This document shows positions 34,908 to 47,337 of a DNA stretch of 64,000 bases, piece by piece; within the stretch, counting starts at the first letter, position 1, and each line of letters starts with the position of its first letter. Source of the DNA: Tretioscincus oriximinensis (taxonomy: Eukaryota; Chordata; Lepidosauria; Squamata; Gymnophthalmidae); NCBI GenBank assembly GCA_022410635.1, contig JAJVDF010000662.1, positions 253,797 through 317,796 on the forward strand. Reading direction: 5' to 3'. Both the position numbers and the translations under genes were made by a program. The notes under the pieces are model-generated. The model was not told the origin of the DNA and did not search any database. It was given only the letters and a program-made list of their open reading frames with translations.

Positions 34908-34991
34908 CTATAAGGTGAATGGAATAGCATGGAATTACAAAACAGCCTATATGTTATAAACACAATATGGTAAAACAGCAATATTTCTCAC
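34908..34991 (-). other. MYLK: Very short MYLK intron (84 bp)
   Basis: The smallest intron in the window, with donor GTGAGA and acceptor ACCTTATAG. It has no room for anything else and separates two small acidic-linker exons. Confidence 0.9.
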
Positions 34992-35045
34992 CATCATCAG
35001 ATCCTTCAGCTTCTTCTTCTTCCTCCTCCTCCTCCTCTTTTGGAC
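34992..35045 (-). CDS. MYLK: MYLK small exon: poly-Glu acidic linker
   Basis: A 54-bp exon giving PK, nine glutamates, and AEGSDD. In mammals the matching linker is acidic but, as I recall it, has no pure Glu run (EPKDEVEVSDDD-like), so a GAG/GAA expansion is suggested. The acceptor is TTGTTTATAG, with a short pyrimidine tract right beside a LINE relic. The reading frame stays open upstream through the acceptor in the same phase. Confidence 0.95.
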
Positions 35046-36878
35046 CTATAAACAAATAATACCAGGGCTCAACAGTATCAAAAGCTGCTGAGAGATCAAC
35101 CAGAATCAACAGAGTTGAACTCTTTCTGTCTCTTTCCCACAACAGGTCATCCATCAGAGCAACGAAGACTAATTTCAAGCCAAAAACAATTGGTTTCCTC
35201 CACAGGTGCCTTCGAGAACAAGTATAATATATGCAACTTTACTACAAATATTTGCAGAAGAAATAAATGTACCACTGTAAAGCACATTGAGCCTACAAAA
35301 ACAAAAAAACACACAAGTATGTATCAATAAACTCTGAACTACTGCCCTAAGCTTCTTTTAGCCTAAGTTATTATGAGCGTTTTATGGTTATGCTGGAGTC
35401 AACTAAACTGATAAAAGATCACGTATAGAATACATTTAAAAACATAGAAGAAATTAATAAACATAATCCACTCGAAAATGTTACGGCTAGGAATCTCTCC
35501 CACCAGTGCTACACTTTTCAATGCTATGAGTGTCAAGAACAGGAAATACTATTTCTTTGCTTTTAGACACTTAGTTACATATAATGGAAACAAAATAAGT
35601 TATAACGGGTTTGTGATCTGGTATTATACTTTTTTCTATATATAATGAAAGTGATTGACAGATAAGCATTCTGGAGAAACAAGAAAGGATAGGAGATATT
35701 TCTTAAAAGTACTACAATGTATACAGTAGATAATCAGTAACGTCTCAGCATATAGCAGCACATAGATTGCTGAACTTGAAAAGCTAAGCTGGATATGATT
35801 AGTACTTGGATAAAAGATTGTCAGAAAAGCTCATTCTGGATAGATTAAAAAAAGAAAAAAATCTGCAAGAAAAACAAGTTCTTGAACAGTGCTGCCAAGA
35901 AACTACACTGATGTGCCTAAATACACCACCCTGTATAATCACTAGGGGCAAGTTATATCTTGCAGTTATATCTATCTGTGCTTGCATGGTCAGAAGAGTA
36001 AGTATGCAAAATCTCCAGAACAAAGTACAGGATGGAAAAAATAGGATTATCTGTTATATAAGCAGAATATTGTTAAGGGGAATCTTGTGCATGTTGTTCT
36101 GGGCGATATTACAGACATCTGCATCGGCAGGACTCTTGACTGGTAGAAATTGTCAGTGCAAAATAAACTGTAGATAGTGATTTTTGTTTGTCATTGAATG
36201 ATAACCAATATTTACGCATGGTTTTTGATAGTACACGTTAGGATAGCATTAGTACTATGAGTTTGGAAATCAGAGGGTTGCTAGTTTGAATTGAAGTCTC
36301 TCCTAGAATGGCAGATCACTTCTGTATCTTTGCCATGAAAACTGCACACAGCCACTCACATAGTCAACCAGGAATCAGCTACATCTTGATGATCCCTTCA
36401 GCAACAATGAAGATTATGAGTATCCTGTGCAAAAGCAAATCTGAGGTGTCAGAGCTAAAAAAATTGCTTACACGCACACCCGAATGGGTTTTCTAAAAAA
36501 AAAAAGGATATATGTATTTTTGTGCAGGATAATTAGTATTTTGCTTATTATTTCCTTGATATAAAAATGGTAAAAACAATATTTTTACATTTGCTACATT
36601 ATATAGATGATCCAGAGCCAAGCCTTTGCTATGAATATTTGTGGCATAATGGCCACGATTGCACTGTTGAGGTTTCTAATGAGTCAGTGTTGTTTACCCA
36701 CTATTCCGTACAACCTTAGTGCTAAAGGGCTACTAGATCTCCTTGCTAGAAACTCTGATCAAGACTAACATAGTTACTTCTTTGAATTCTGCCACTTTAT
36801 AAAATTGTGTGATTTAAAGTATAATGTTAATGAAAAAGGCAATCTAAAGTGAATGCCACTTCTGTCAACATTACTTAC
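35046..36878 (-). other. MYLK: MYLK intron with LINE relic next to the acceptor
   Basis: GT-AG intron. Its 3' end (upstream of the acceptor on the minus strand) is a LINE reverse-transcriptase fragment. The remainder is AT-rich with no further assignment. Confidence 0.75.
35068..35172 (-). mobile_element. LINE reverse-transcriptase fragment
   Basis: The minus strand translates to MDDLLWERDRKSSTLLILVD and LSAAFDTV. LVDLSAAFDTV is the conserved first catalytic-Asp block of non-LTR reverse transcriptases (CR1/L2/Jockey type). Only about 35 codons remain. It ends roughly 22 bases before the splice acceptor of the poly-Glu exon. Confidence 0.75.
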
Positions 36879-37181
36879 CTTCATGTTTTTCTCCCACTTT
36901 AACAAGCTCTGATTCATGACTCGGTTCACTGATTCCATACACATTAGCAGCTCGAACTCGGAATTTGTATTTCCGGTCACTCAGCAGGTCCTGAACATTG
37001 TAAGAAGTACTACGGCAACTGGTTAGATCTCTCCATGTCTTGTCCCCAGAATCCCAAATTTCCACAGTATAGGACTGCACTGCACTTCCACCATCGTAAG
37101 AGGAACCATACCATGAAAGGGTGAGAGAAGAACTCCTTATATCAGATGCACAAGGTGTTCCTGCTGGAGGATCAGGCTTAT
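36879..37181 (-). CDS. MYLK: MYLK exon: fibronectin type III domain
   Basis: A 303-bp exon (acceptor TACCTGCAG, donor GTAAGT) carrying a whole FN3 domain. It begins KPDPPAGTPCASDIRSSSL, has LTLSWYGSSYDGGSAVQSY (the conserved Trp and the GGS turn), then NVQDLLSDRKYKFRVRAANV, and closes with SEPSHESELVKVGEKHE. The FN3 domain precedes the kinase in smooth-muscle MLCK. Both edges are in phase with the Ig exon upstream and the acidic exon downstream. Confidence 0.98.
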
Positions 37182-38439
37182 CTGCAGGTAAGAAAAACTG
37201 TATCAAATCTCTGTATTTCATTAGGCCTTTAATAATCACTGTAAATTACTTACTGGCTAAAACTAAATTAAACTAAATTACTCACTAAATAAATGAGAAA
37301 TAAACTTTAAGTCTTCTTTTCCTTTTCTGATCTTCTTAGAGGTAAAACCAAGAAGGTTTTCTATAAACATCTGGAGGGTGTTGGTTTAGACATTCTTATC
37401 AATTTTCTCAAAATTGCATCCGTAAAGGAACTTCTTTAATTGGTAATTGGAGAGGTCACAAAATTATTTCTGCCACCTTGAATAGTAGCTTGCAACCATC
37501 AAGCATTATGGGAGCGAGTTGGGATTTAGAGCTTGATCTGAATGAGTAGGTCTTTGAAAAATGAAACTTGTTAAGATGACAGAATAAGTAGGAACAAGAA
37601 GCTCAAAAGCACCTTAGAAATTGTTATTTCCACATTCTATAGTGTTCTCATTCCATTTCTGTTAAATATTAATTCACATTAAAGGCCAGGAAAGAAAGGC
37701 TAGCTGCCTTTCCTCTATGGAAAGAAAGGCTAGCTACCATGTGCTTTTGACCTTTTTTGTTATTTGTGGATCTGTTCTTAAGTAACTATGGCTGCATTCC
37801 CATTAGAACTTAAAATTCGTTTTCCTCAGGTAAAATGAGGGCTTAATTTTACCTGAGCATTCCCTGAGCATTCATTCCACTTTAGCATCAGGATTGAGGT
37901 TGAAAGTGAGTGCTCAATGACTCACTTTCAACCTGCTGCAGTAGGGGGAAAAACCTGTTTTTCCAGAGCAGGGAGGGAAGCTGCTGAGCCTGGAGGGAAT
38001 GCCAAACAAAAGAGTCCCCAGCCCCCACTCTCTCGCTTGCTTTTTGTTGCCTGATCTCCTGTCATCGGTGTGCAAGTGACTCGAATTAGAAAAAGGAGCA
38101 GTGACAACGCAATTTCACCAGGAACTGTGAAGCAGAAACCTGTGGTGTGCATTTAGTGACGCTGCAGCACTTCTGAGCCCGTTTTTATGGTAACACAGTC
38201 AAAATGATGGGCTTTGGCTTCGCAGTCTTGCGCGCATTAAGAGGCAATGCATTTGCAGCCTAAATGATAAAAATGTTTCAGCTCACAAAAAAATGTACTG
38301 TCCTTATGGAAAATAAGAACGATATAACAATTTACAATAATATCAATAAAAATGTGTATTTCCAAAGCCTAAAAAATGTTTTTAAATACTTGTGGAAACA
38401 TTTGTGTTCTACTAAAGCTTTGGTTATAGTCTTGAACAT

Positions 38440-38625
38440 CCAGCAAAGGAGCTAGCAGCACTTTGAGACTAACTTGAGAAAAGTGGTTGGCATAAGCTTT
38501 CGTAGACACGTCTACTTCTTCAGATGCTACGAAAGCTTATGCCACCCACTTTTCTCAAGTTAGTCTCAAAGTGCTGCTAGCTCCTTTGCTGGACTTTCTG
38601 CTAGACTAACACGGCTATTTCTCTG
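38440..38625 (+). mobile_element. Hairpin retroposon, intact copy with 12-bp target duplication
   Basis: Runs from CCAGCAAAGGAGCTAGCAGC to ACACGGCTATTTCTCTG, flanked by AGTCTTGAACAT (38428-38439) and AGTCTTNAACAT (38626-38637). The first 70 or so bases are inverted again within the element (about 38440-38592), so the transcript would fold into a long stem with a short loop around CGTCTACTTCTTCAGATG. There is no coding capacity. Clear target duplication points to reverse-transcribed insertion. Confidence 0.85.
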
Positions 38626-38744
38626 AGTCTTNAACATGTTTTACTAAATCAAGGTTAAGCTATCCAGGGCTTTAGAACAATACTAATCATACTGTTTTTT
38701 TCCAAATTTAAGTTCTCCTTGTATCTTCCTGTGCATCTGAAGAA

Positions 38745-38840
38745 GTAGTCATATCTACAAAAGCTTATGCCATCTACTTTTCTACTGTTAGTCTCTAAGT
38801 GCTACTAGCCCCTTTGCTGGAATTCCTGGGCTAAAACAGT
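38745..38840 (+). mobile_element. Older copy of the hairpin-retroposon family
   Basis: ATCTGAAGAAGTAG, AAAGCTTATGCCATCTACTTTTC and TAGCCCCTTTGCTGGAATT correspond, with changes, to the second half of the 38440 copy. The ends are worn and no target duplication is evident. Confidence 0.6.
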
Positions 38841-41800
38841 TATGCTTTGTTGATTACCTGCTCAAAACACATCCAGTTTTTTTTAAAAATCCATCATTAG
38901 AACCCTAGTTTTCCTAGCAGAAAAAAACCCACTGAATTCCCCTCCCCCTAAAGAAGCAGTTTGAAAACTGTCGGCATACTACCTGTAGACTGGATCAATC
39001 CATCATTATTTAAAATCAAAGGAAAATTGATGGCCCATGCCAGCAAAAGCACCTCTCGAAATTCATAAACAATAGCCTCTTGCAGCAATTAGCTAACAAG
39101 TTGTAATAGCCTTCATATCCTTGACTGTATTTACACGTGGTAGAAATAAGAACCTTTGAGGTCACTTAAAGATGTGGAATCTTTCATGCTCTAGTCTGCC
39201 CATCCCCGTCTTATTAAACATCTGAGGCTAAAAAGGGTAGATCAGGCATTAGAGAAAAACATGAGGACAGGCCCACTGCTGTTTCTAACATGCTTTTGAG
39301 GTGCTTACTTTGCAAAAATTAAGGCCATCACAGACTTACAGAGGAACCCGACCCCTGTGGAAAACAAGTGCTGATTTGACAGACCAGAACCACGTCATCA
39401 CAACAGTAGCATTCCAGCCACTGTCATGACCCCAATGCGCACCTCACAGGGAGACATCCGGGACCTGTGTGAATGAACGGAGGTGAGTGTAGGCAGGGGA
39501 GCATTGGCTTATAGCCATAATATCCTTATATTCTAGCCTATAAGCTTGCATGTAGAAGCACCCTTTGGATTTAATACTTCCTTTTACTTAATCTATCTCA
39601 ATGATGTCAGATGTCTTGATAAAAAAAATATGATATATATATGCTACAAATACTAAAAACACTTGAGTATTAATCTAGCTTTTTACATTTTAATTCACTT
39701 TTCTAAGAAAATGCTCCGTCACTGATGATGGTGAAGAAATAGATGATGAAGAAGTTGTTTTGGATTGATAAGAGGGTTCTGTTGGGGAAGTCTTTGAGAG
39801 ATATAAACATGGACCGTGTATTAGGGAATTAAAGAGGTGAGTAACTGTAAGAAATAATTCAAGCAAGAGGTGCATATAGCACTTAAAAACTAACAAACAC
39901 TTAGAGCCTACAAGTACACCTTGCTAGACTTTCTGAACTAAAACTATGTCAGAAATAAGGCAACAGATTGACAAAGAAAGTGGAGAATTTATCACAGTGA
40001 CTTCAGTGATCTATACTCATTCTGCTACTGTAGATGTTAAGAAAGTAAAATTTATTATTTGGAGAACTGAATGTCTGTATACTTCTCATCTTGATAATAT
40101 TCAGAACCAAAATAGGAATGCAATGCATCAACGTTATATTTGCACTTATCTGTATATAGGAAGGGTAGCAAAGCAACATATGTCTTAAGGGGAGGGAAAG
40201 GGTCAGGATGTGGGTATTGCACACCCGGTCCCTTGGGTTGGAATACCAAGCTGTCCAGTTATTGGGTTATTTTATACAGAGCATAAAAAAGCTTCTTTAG
40301 AGAATCAGCAGCAATTTCAAGACATTGCCCTTTCAATACCTTGACTTGTTTTTTTTTTAATATAACCTATCATATTACTGCTCTACACTATTATTAGCTT
40401 TTGGGATATTTGCCTTCCAGATGAATAGCAGACTTAATATAACAAATAATTCCTTTCCATGGGGTTAGACTATTTAGCCAGAGATGGTATTTAATATACT
40501 AAAGCCTGTTGGACAACGTCCATGCCGACATTGCTGGCAAAGGCTGCAATTGAGATTCATCTGTGGGAGAAAAATGAAACCATAAAAGGCCATAACTCTA
40601 TGTTGCTGCTCTCAGGCGTGGGGGTTGCTCACTGTAAACTGTTCTTCTTTTATTTGAAAGGGTGGGGGGAACAATCTGCAGTGTTTATTTCCAAGGGAGA
40701 AGAAGTTTGTAATTTAAAGGCATTTTTCTATATAGATCTTAATGAATTCTATCTTTAATATAAACACTAGACGGCAGAAATGGCAAGACTTGTGTTTTTT
40801 AAAAGTTAGGATTTCTTTAAATGGCCATCTGATTTTACAATGGAGTAAACGTTCATCTCATAAAACAGCAACCTTCTTTAATACTCTTTCTGACTTTTGT
40901 ATACCAAAGTTATTTCTGAGAGCTTCTGTAAGTCATTTTATTGCACCATTTCATCATGTTTCTTTGTTCTTTTTAAAACTCCATTAATTCTGGCCTCTCA
41001 TTAATAGGTTTTAAATATGACCATCAGCTATGGTATTTTAAACAGGGCAATGAAGACTGGTAATGAAATGATGAAAGCATAGATTTTTACCACTGTCCTG
41101 CAAACTAGATTATGGCCATCTTGCTGCCGTCATCTTTACCATTTGCCACCCAGTTTGAGTGCATGGGAATTATAGTTCAGCAAACTGCTTGGAAAGCAAA
41201 TGTTCACCAGTCGCTTCCTGGAAGTGGACAATATCTAGAGGAGTCCATGCAATAATCAGGAGTTACCCTCAGTAAAAACCACCACCAAAAAAAGAAAAAA
41301 AGAAATCTAGAGGACCTTTGTTTGGCTTGTCCTGAAGTATCAAGTGTGTGGATGTGATATTGTCCTTTCATAAGAGTGAAAATTGATAAGCTTTTAGTCA
41401 GATACACTGTGTTAGAATATACAAATGTCTATAGTTCAGAAGTTGGAAAACTGTAACAGATGATATTAATAACAAAAAAGCTCTAGCCATTGAATAATAA
41501 TAACAAAAAAGACTAATCAATGGTACTATCTGTCAGAATAGGGAAAAAACTTGTGCAGCTGCATCACCACACAGCGGAGGAATAAACAACTGCCAGACCA
41601 GTAACATCAGGAGTAGATACAGTTATTCTTCCAATCATCTAACTTTGCTGAATCTATGTACTCCTATCAATTCAACAGTCTAACCATCTTCTGGGAAACC
41701 CAGCAGTGATATGGTCAAGTTTCAACTGAAAGACATAAAAACTCCACTGTATCTTCAGCTGCAGTCGAGTTATTAAATTGCCATTAGTTTCACTTTTTTA

Positions 41801-43636
41801 CTTTTTAGTATGTTACCACTATTGTAACAAATTTATGAATGTATTTTTGGGTCTATCTAAACCCTAAATAAATAATCTTGATACTTGTCAACTCAAGCAT
41901 TGGAAAATATTTCTTTCTGTGGATTTTTTTTATATAATATGCTATACTTAACAGATTTGCCAATTTATTTATTTAATCTAAAGCATTTAAATGCTTCTCT
42001 CCATTATGCATTTGTGTCAAACAACAATCCCTTCCCCTTAAAAAAAAACAAATGAAAATTAGTTCAATGTGTAGCGAATCACCATGAAATTTATAATTAG
42101 CTGTGGAATAAAAATGTCCTACGTAAAATAATAAATAAATAAGATTTAGGAATGAAGAATTTGGATTTCCTGTCTGTTCTACTTGTTGCCATGACTACAG
42201 CTGCTGATAGTATTTATTATACTGTGGGAACCATTCATAACCACTTCCTACATGCTGACTCAAAGATTGCCCATTTTAGGCAACTTCATGGCAGCAGTAT
42301 TAATGTTTAGCCCTTGAGATATTCCTCCTAGGAGAAATTCCCTGAGCAAAATGTTCTTATGCACAGATCTAATTATATTATTGTTTCTTATGTAATTGTC
42401 CTGTGTTACCTTTGTTCTCAATCAAGACATGAACTTCTCCTGCCTTTCATGACAAATGAACCTCCTTTCCTAACGTAAGACAGTTGCAAGATATTAACTT
42501 GCACCACTTGTGCTGACTATTAATTTTTGAAATCACATCATTACAGAAAGATTACAAAATGTTGAAAAATATGTTTACTGAATCAAGCCCAGCATAAAAC
42601 ATGCTTATCCGTGTGAACATTTTTATCCTATCTTTAATAAGTAAAAAGCTTAAGCAGTAGAAACCATTACTTTGGCATCTTTGGGATGATCTGCACTAGT
42701 TAAAAACCTGGAATACGCAAGAATCAACATTAAAAATAGTGTCAAGAAAAAGTACAGAAAAAATACCTATTGGATCCATTTACTATAAAAACTTGATATC
42801 CAACACTTATAACAATTTATTTTTTTCCAGAGCATTCTTGAGAAGTCTATAAAACTATCAGCCATGATTGCTAAAATTTCTCATAGTTATCACAGGAAGA
42901 CTTTGGTCTTCTTTAAATTCAGTAAGCATATTTCTGTATCCAAAAAGCCTTTCTCTACTCATGTGCATATGCCTGAATTTATTAATCTAGGTCACAGCAG
43001 GTTTGGCTGTGATCTGTTTTGGACTAACTGATGCAGATTCCTTGCCTTGGGAGCCTTTGAAGAACCCATTTGGTGGTGCAATAAGATATACTGCCAAATG
43101 AGTCCCCAGTGATTCCAAAATGATCTAGGAGGGCCTTTTTCACCTCCTTTTATGGAATACTTTTCATCCCATATAGATGGTGACTAGCATGGCCAGTGTA
43201 TAGACAAAAGCAGGTCCAGAAGTCTGCTAAGATTCAGAACAAAGTTAGAAGTAGAAAAGTTCCAAATTTTCAGGTAGTTTCAAAACTAAAAGTTTAGTTA
43301 TCTCTTCATCTTTTTCCCATCCATAGGTTCTCTTTCAAGAATACATTTTAACAATTATAATTCTGAGTACCTTAATCCCCTCTTTCAATTCAATTTATAA
43401 AAATGTATTAATTTCCTTATCTTTGGGTATGTAACCTTTAAGTTCATGAACATCTAGCTAATAGAAAACAATTTTGCCTTGCAAGAAATTATTTGATTCA
43501 AACTGTCCATAATTGTGCTGTATCAACAAGTGTCAGTTTCTACTATTCCAGGAGATAGAGAACTTTCAGAACTTTGGAGTCAAGCAGACCAAGATAGTAT
43601 ATATCTTTTTTTTAAAGAAAAATCTAGTGTACTAAC

Positions 43637-43790
43637 CTACAACCGTAAGGTTAACCTGGGCTTGCTTGCTTCCATGTTTATTCTCTACTACTAATGTGTA
43701 ACATCCACAATGTTCTTGCTTCGTGGAAGAGATAGTTAGCTTACTGCTGTTGTCAGAATTCTCAATTTTGATGTGTTCACCCTCTTGGAT
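43637..43790 (-). CDS. MYLK: MYLK exon: second half of Ig domain preceding FN3
   Basis: A 154-bp exon (acceptor CAATTTGCAG, donor GTTAGT). It encodes IQEGEHIKIENSDNSSKLTI, then TKQEHCGCYTLVVENKHGSK with the second Ig cysteine, and QAQVNLTVV. It begins on a codon boundary after MKFRKQ of the upstream exon and ends with one base of an Asp codon. Confidence 0.97.
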
Positions 43791-45592
43791 CTGCAAATTG
43801 AAAAAATAGGTTATAATAGAATATGCTGAAAACCTAGTCCAAATGTTAATCAGGCATTGTTAATAAAAAACAGAGATGGGAAAGGAATATTTTCAGTATT
43901 GCTTTATATAATTTCTGTATTTATTCTCATGTCATTCAAATTATTATTTAAGGTCAACTTTCAGACCATTTTTTAATCAAAATCCATAAGATTCTGTTGT
44001 TATGGAATCATTCTAATAAAGCAAAAGAACATTTTGACACCTTTCTCAACAAGGGAAAAAACAGGAGTGAAAGCTGTTACTTTGCACTGGACGCATGCAG
44101 ATCCCCTATAATCTACAGGGGGAGTGCTTTCGTAATGAGTTGTTTGAAAGTCACAAGTCACCAGAATAAAGTTCTCTTTCAGAACCAATGCAGGTTCTGA
44201 ATGCAGGTTTTCTCAATTCAGACTAATGGTGCTCTGATTGCAGTTTGCTCGTAGTAAGAGTGCCTCTGTGTGAACACTGCTATGCACCGCCACTAGCCCC
44301 TCCATTCTATTCTTAACTCCAAGGAGGTAACAGCAATTTTTACAGTTTTTTGTGGGTGGGTGGGTTCTAGTTTTGGACAAAATTAAATAGCTGTATGTAT
44401 TAATTTTTTGTTATTATGGATTTGAGCAAAACTTGGGCACATTTTTTTAAAAGGCAGAGCACATTGCAAGAAGAGGACACTTCAAAAGCAAATTACCAAA
44501 CTAATGTGGCCGTTAGCCCCGGAAGCTAATGCGAATCTTATGCAGACAAGGAAACACAGCTGAAACGGAACCGGAATCAGAAGTAAATGGAAGAGGGAAC
44601 TGAATTCAATTCACAGTTCTCAAATCTACTTCTTCTTCACCACCCTGTGAGAATACAGTCCTTGTTTTGCATAACCCTACTGATATGTTTAAAATATAAG
44701 ATTGTGTCGTATAATAGGATGTTTCTTGCATAAATCAATCATATTTACAGAAAGACAAGACTGATCATAAATAAAAATGATTTGTTTTTGCATAGTATGA
44801 AACTTCATTTTGGTAAACTTATTTAGTAAATTATAACCAGCTATTAATACTTATATTTTTGATCCAAAATTTTCCTACTGAAGTCAATGAAGACACCAGG
44901 GAAAATTGCATAATTAAGTGATGCCTAGATGGCTGGGCGACAGCATGCCAAATGTAGTGAGCATTGATGTTTGCATGGTGCTTGTTTGTGCGATGTCTTT
45001 GTGCACAGTTGATAGTGCTGTGCAATGCCACTCCCTTCCTCTATAATGACAGCTCCTAAAAGCTGCCAGATAGGCAAACCTTTGTACTCTAATGGGAAAA
45101 AATGTTCCTTGAGTTCTTTTTCCCACTCTAGATATACAGTATCATTTAGCAAAATTATGTGCCCTTTATTGTGCCATTATGATGTGATTGCAACTGAACT
45201 GTGTGACTGTCTTGCCACAGCTATGCAACAATACAGCTAGAAATTTAGAATATGTCAATTTCTATAAAGGAAAAAAACCCATATTCAAAAACAAAAAGCA
45301 AATGATTTTTTTTTGTTAAATTTTTTTAAAAAACGCCTTGACCTATGAAATTAAGATTTACATTACCTATGCTGTAAGGTTTTATGGATGGCAGAACACT
45401 GATCTTTTCCATGAATTTTATCTTGAACTAGTTAGTTAATTTCACTTTTAAACTGTCATTTTTTTTTCTAAATTTCCTTCACGAATATTCAACACAAAAT
45501 CTGAATTTGAATTGTTAGCCAGAGGAATTCAACTACTGTCTCCTCCCCATTTTTAGAAAAGGCTGTTTTAAATGTGTTAAAATGATGGTTTT

Positions 45593-45662
45593 ATTGTTAA
45601 CTGCCCTGAGACCTACGAGTATAGGGCGGTATAAAAATGTAAATAAATAATAAATTAATAAA
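45593..45662 (+). repeat. SINE/LINE tail (GCCCTGAGACC...GGGCGGTATAAA)
   Basis: TTAACTGCCCTGAGACCTACG followed by ATAGGGCGGTATAAAAATG and an AAT/AAAT-rich tail. It resembles 9530-9600. Only the tail is recognised. Confidence 0.5.
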
Positions 45663-46998
45663 ATAAATTAACTTCTTTTCAGTTTGCTTTTTAGAATGCC
45701 TTTACTTCCTATGCCATCTAGGAATTCAGTTACAACCTTTTCTGTACCTCTGGCATATGTCTGGAATCAGTGAATCTGGATCAGCTAGAGAGAATGTATT
45801 TTGGGGGATATGTTGATACTCCCATCAAAATTGTTCCTCCTATTCCTGAATATGTATGTGTTCCTTTGCGGTGCATGCCTCCTTGTTCAGGATCTGATTC
45901 ACGTAGAAGGAAGAGGAGGAGGAGAACTGAGATTGAAGGGACTCAAACTATTTCTCACTCAAAGGCTTACATTTCTCCCACCATGATATACGAATAAGTA
46001 CTAACTGAAATTACTTGCTTTCAAACAACTTGGGCAGTAGAAGGCATCCACTTCTGTTCATGCTCAACACAGGGCTTTGAGAACAGGCCTCTCGACTGAA
46101 AGGCTGTTTCATAACCTCTGTATCACCATACAAAGTCATAATCCATATTTGTTACCATTATTCCTGATCAGGAGGCTCTCAGTTGGAACTGATCTCCATT
46201 TAAAACAAAGTGGACCACTGATTTGTGTGGGAGACTGACATGTCCAAATCTGTCCAGCTGAGATCCTTACTATATGGGACCATGCAGAAATATCCTACAT
46301 CTTCAGTTGGCTTTCTAATATTTTTAAATAGTATTTTTTGTTTCAGTTTACACTTCTGATGATGCTCTATTCAAGGGGTTTTTTAAAAAATGATTTTGCT
46401 AATTATTGTATGTGCCCCTGCCCCCAGGAGAGTTAGAATCTGAGGTAACTAGCTTTCTTGCCAGTTGCTCAATGAATCCTCCCCCATTCTTGTTTTTACT
46501 ATTATTTTGAATAATGCTGACACTTTTTTATTTTGGTGGAATCTTTCTTCTATGACTGCAATTTAAAATTATGAGAAACATTTTTTACTTTGGCTTCTCA
46601 ATTGTATTTTTTACTAATGTTCTCAGTTTTGAGAAGTACATTCTTTGTGTATATTACATATGTAATTTTCTTCTTTTCTAAGTTGAATCACATAGTACAA
46701 ACTCATTATTTCCAATCTGATTAACAACATTTATTTGACACATGAAGAGGCTTGGTTTGTAAGTGGGCCAACCTGCTTTAGTTTGGATCAGGTTAGGCAT
46801 ATCCTAAGCCACTAAGACCTTGATCTATTCAATCTATGCATTCTATTCAACTTGTGACAAGCAGCTATTTGCCCAGCTTAGTGGTTTGGACTGTCCAGTG
46901 TTTGCAGTTTCTGAACTAAGCAAACAACTAAGATGGGCAAACAATGGTTTGATGACAAGTTGGGAAGAATATCTCAATTTTACATACATTTCCTAATT

Positions 46999-47337
46999 TA
47001 GACTGACCAGATTTTCTGAGGCCCAAACTGGGGCAATTAATATTCATGCTAATTTGCATTTTCATGCATACCACTTTGAAATCCCACCCGAGAAATCTGC
47101 AAGGCATGTGAGAATTTTTAAAGTGCCTGAGAATTTTTTGAAGTGTGCGAGAAATTTGGATTTTTTATTTTTACTTTATTGAAGGGAGGGTGCCTTCAGG
47201 AGGTGGCCCTGGTTGCCAGAGCCATCTAGTAGTGGTGCAGTGAATTTAAAACAGGGAAATGCTCCCCCCCCCCGGAGGGCAGGGTAGACACCCCAAAACT
47301 GGATCTCCCCCCCAAAAGAGGTCATCTGGTCAACCTA
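46999..47337 (-). mobile_element. MITE of the TAGGTTGACCAGATGACCCC family, reverse copy
   Basis: Left end TAGACTGACCAGATTTTCTG, right end GGTCATCTGGTCAACCTA. Internally it matches the reverse complement of 31075-31470 through the AAATCTGC, GAGGGTGCCTTCAGGAG and GGGCAGGGTAGACACCCC blocks. The two copies lie in opposite orientations within one primary transcript. Confidence 0.8.

Larger units (their letters stand above)
37182..43636 (-). other. MYLK: MYLK intron, 6.5 kb
   Basis: GT-AG intron. It contains a small local duplication of GGAAAGAAAGGCTAGCT (37689-37735), a segment of raised GC at about 37850-38230 with no assignment, the hairpin retroposon at 38440-38625, and an older related copy at about 38745-38840. 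The stretch 39300-43630 is AT-rich with nothing I recognise. Confidence 0.75.

Noticed and set aside
39300..39500. Segment ending GAACGGAGGTGAGTG, as an extra exon with a good donor
   Set aside because: No open frame in phase with MYLK, no matching acceptor, and the neighbouring exons already join in phase.
44925..45152. Minus-strand frame LNDTVYLEWEKELKEHFF..., possibly a transposase or domesticated gene
   Set aside because: Two minus-strand frames are equally open, there are no splice sites or recognised motif, and length is within chance for this composition.
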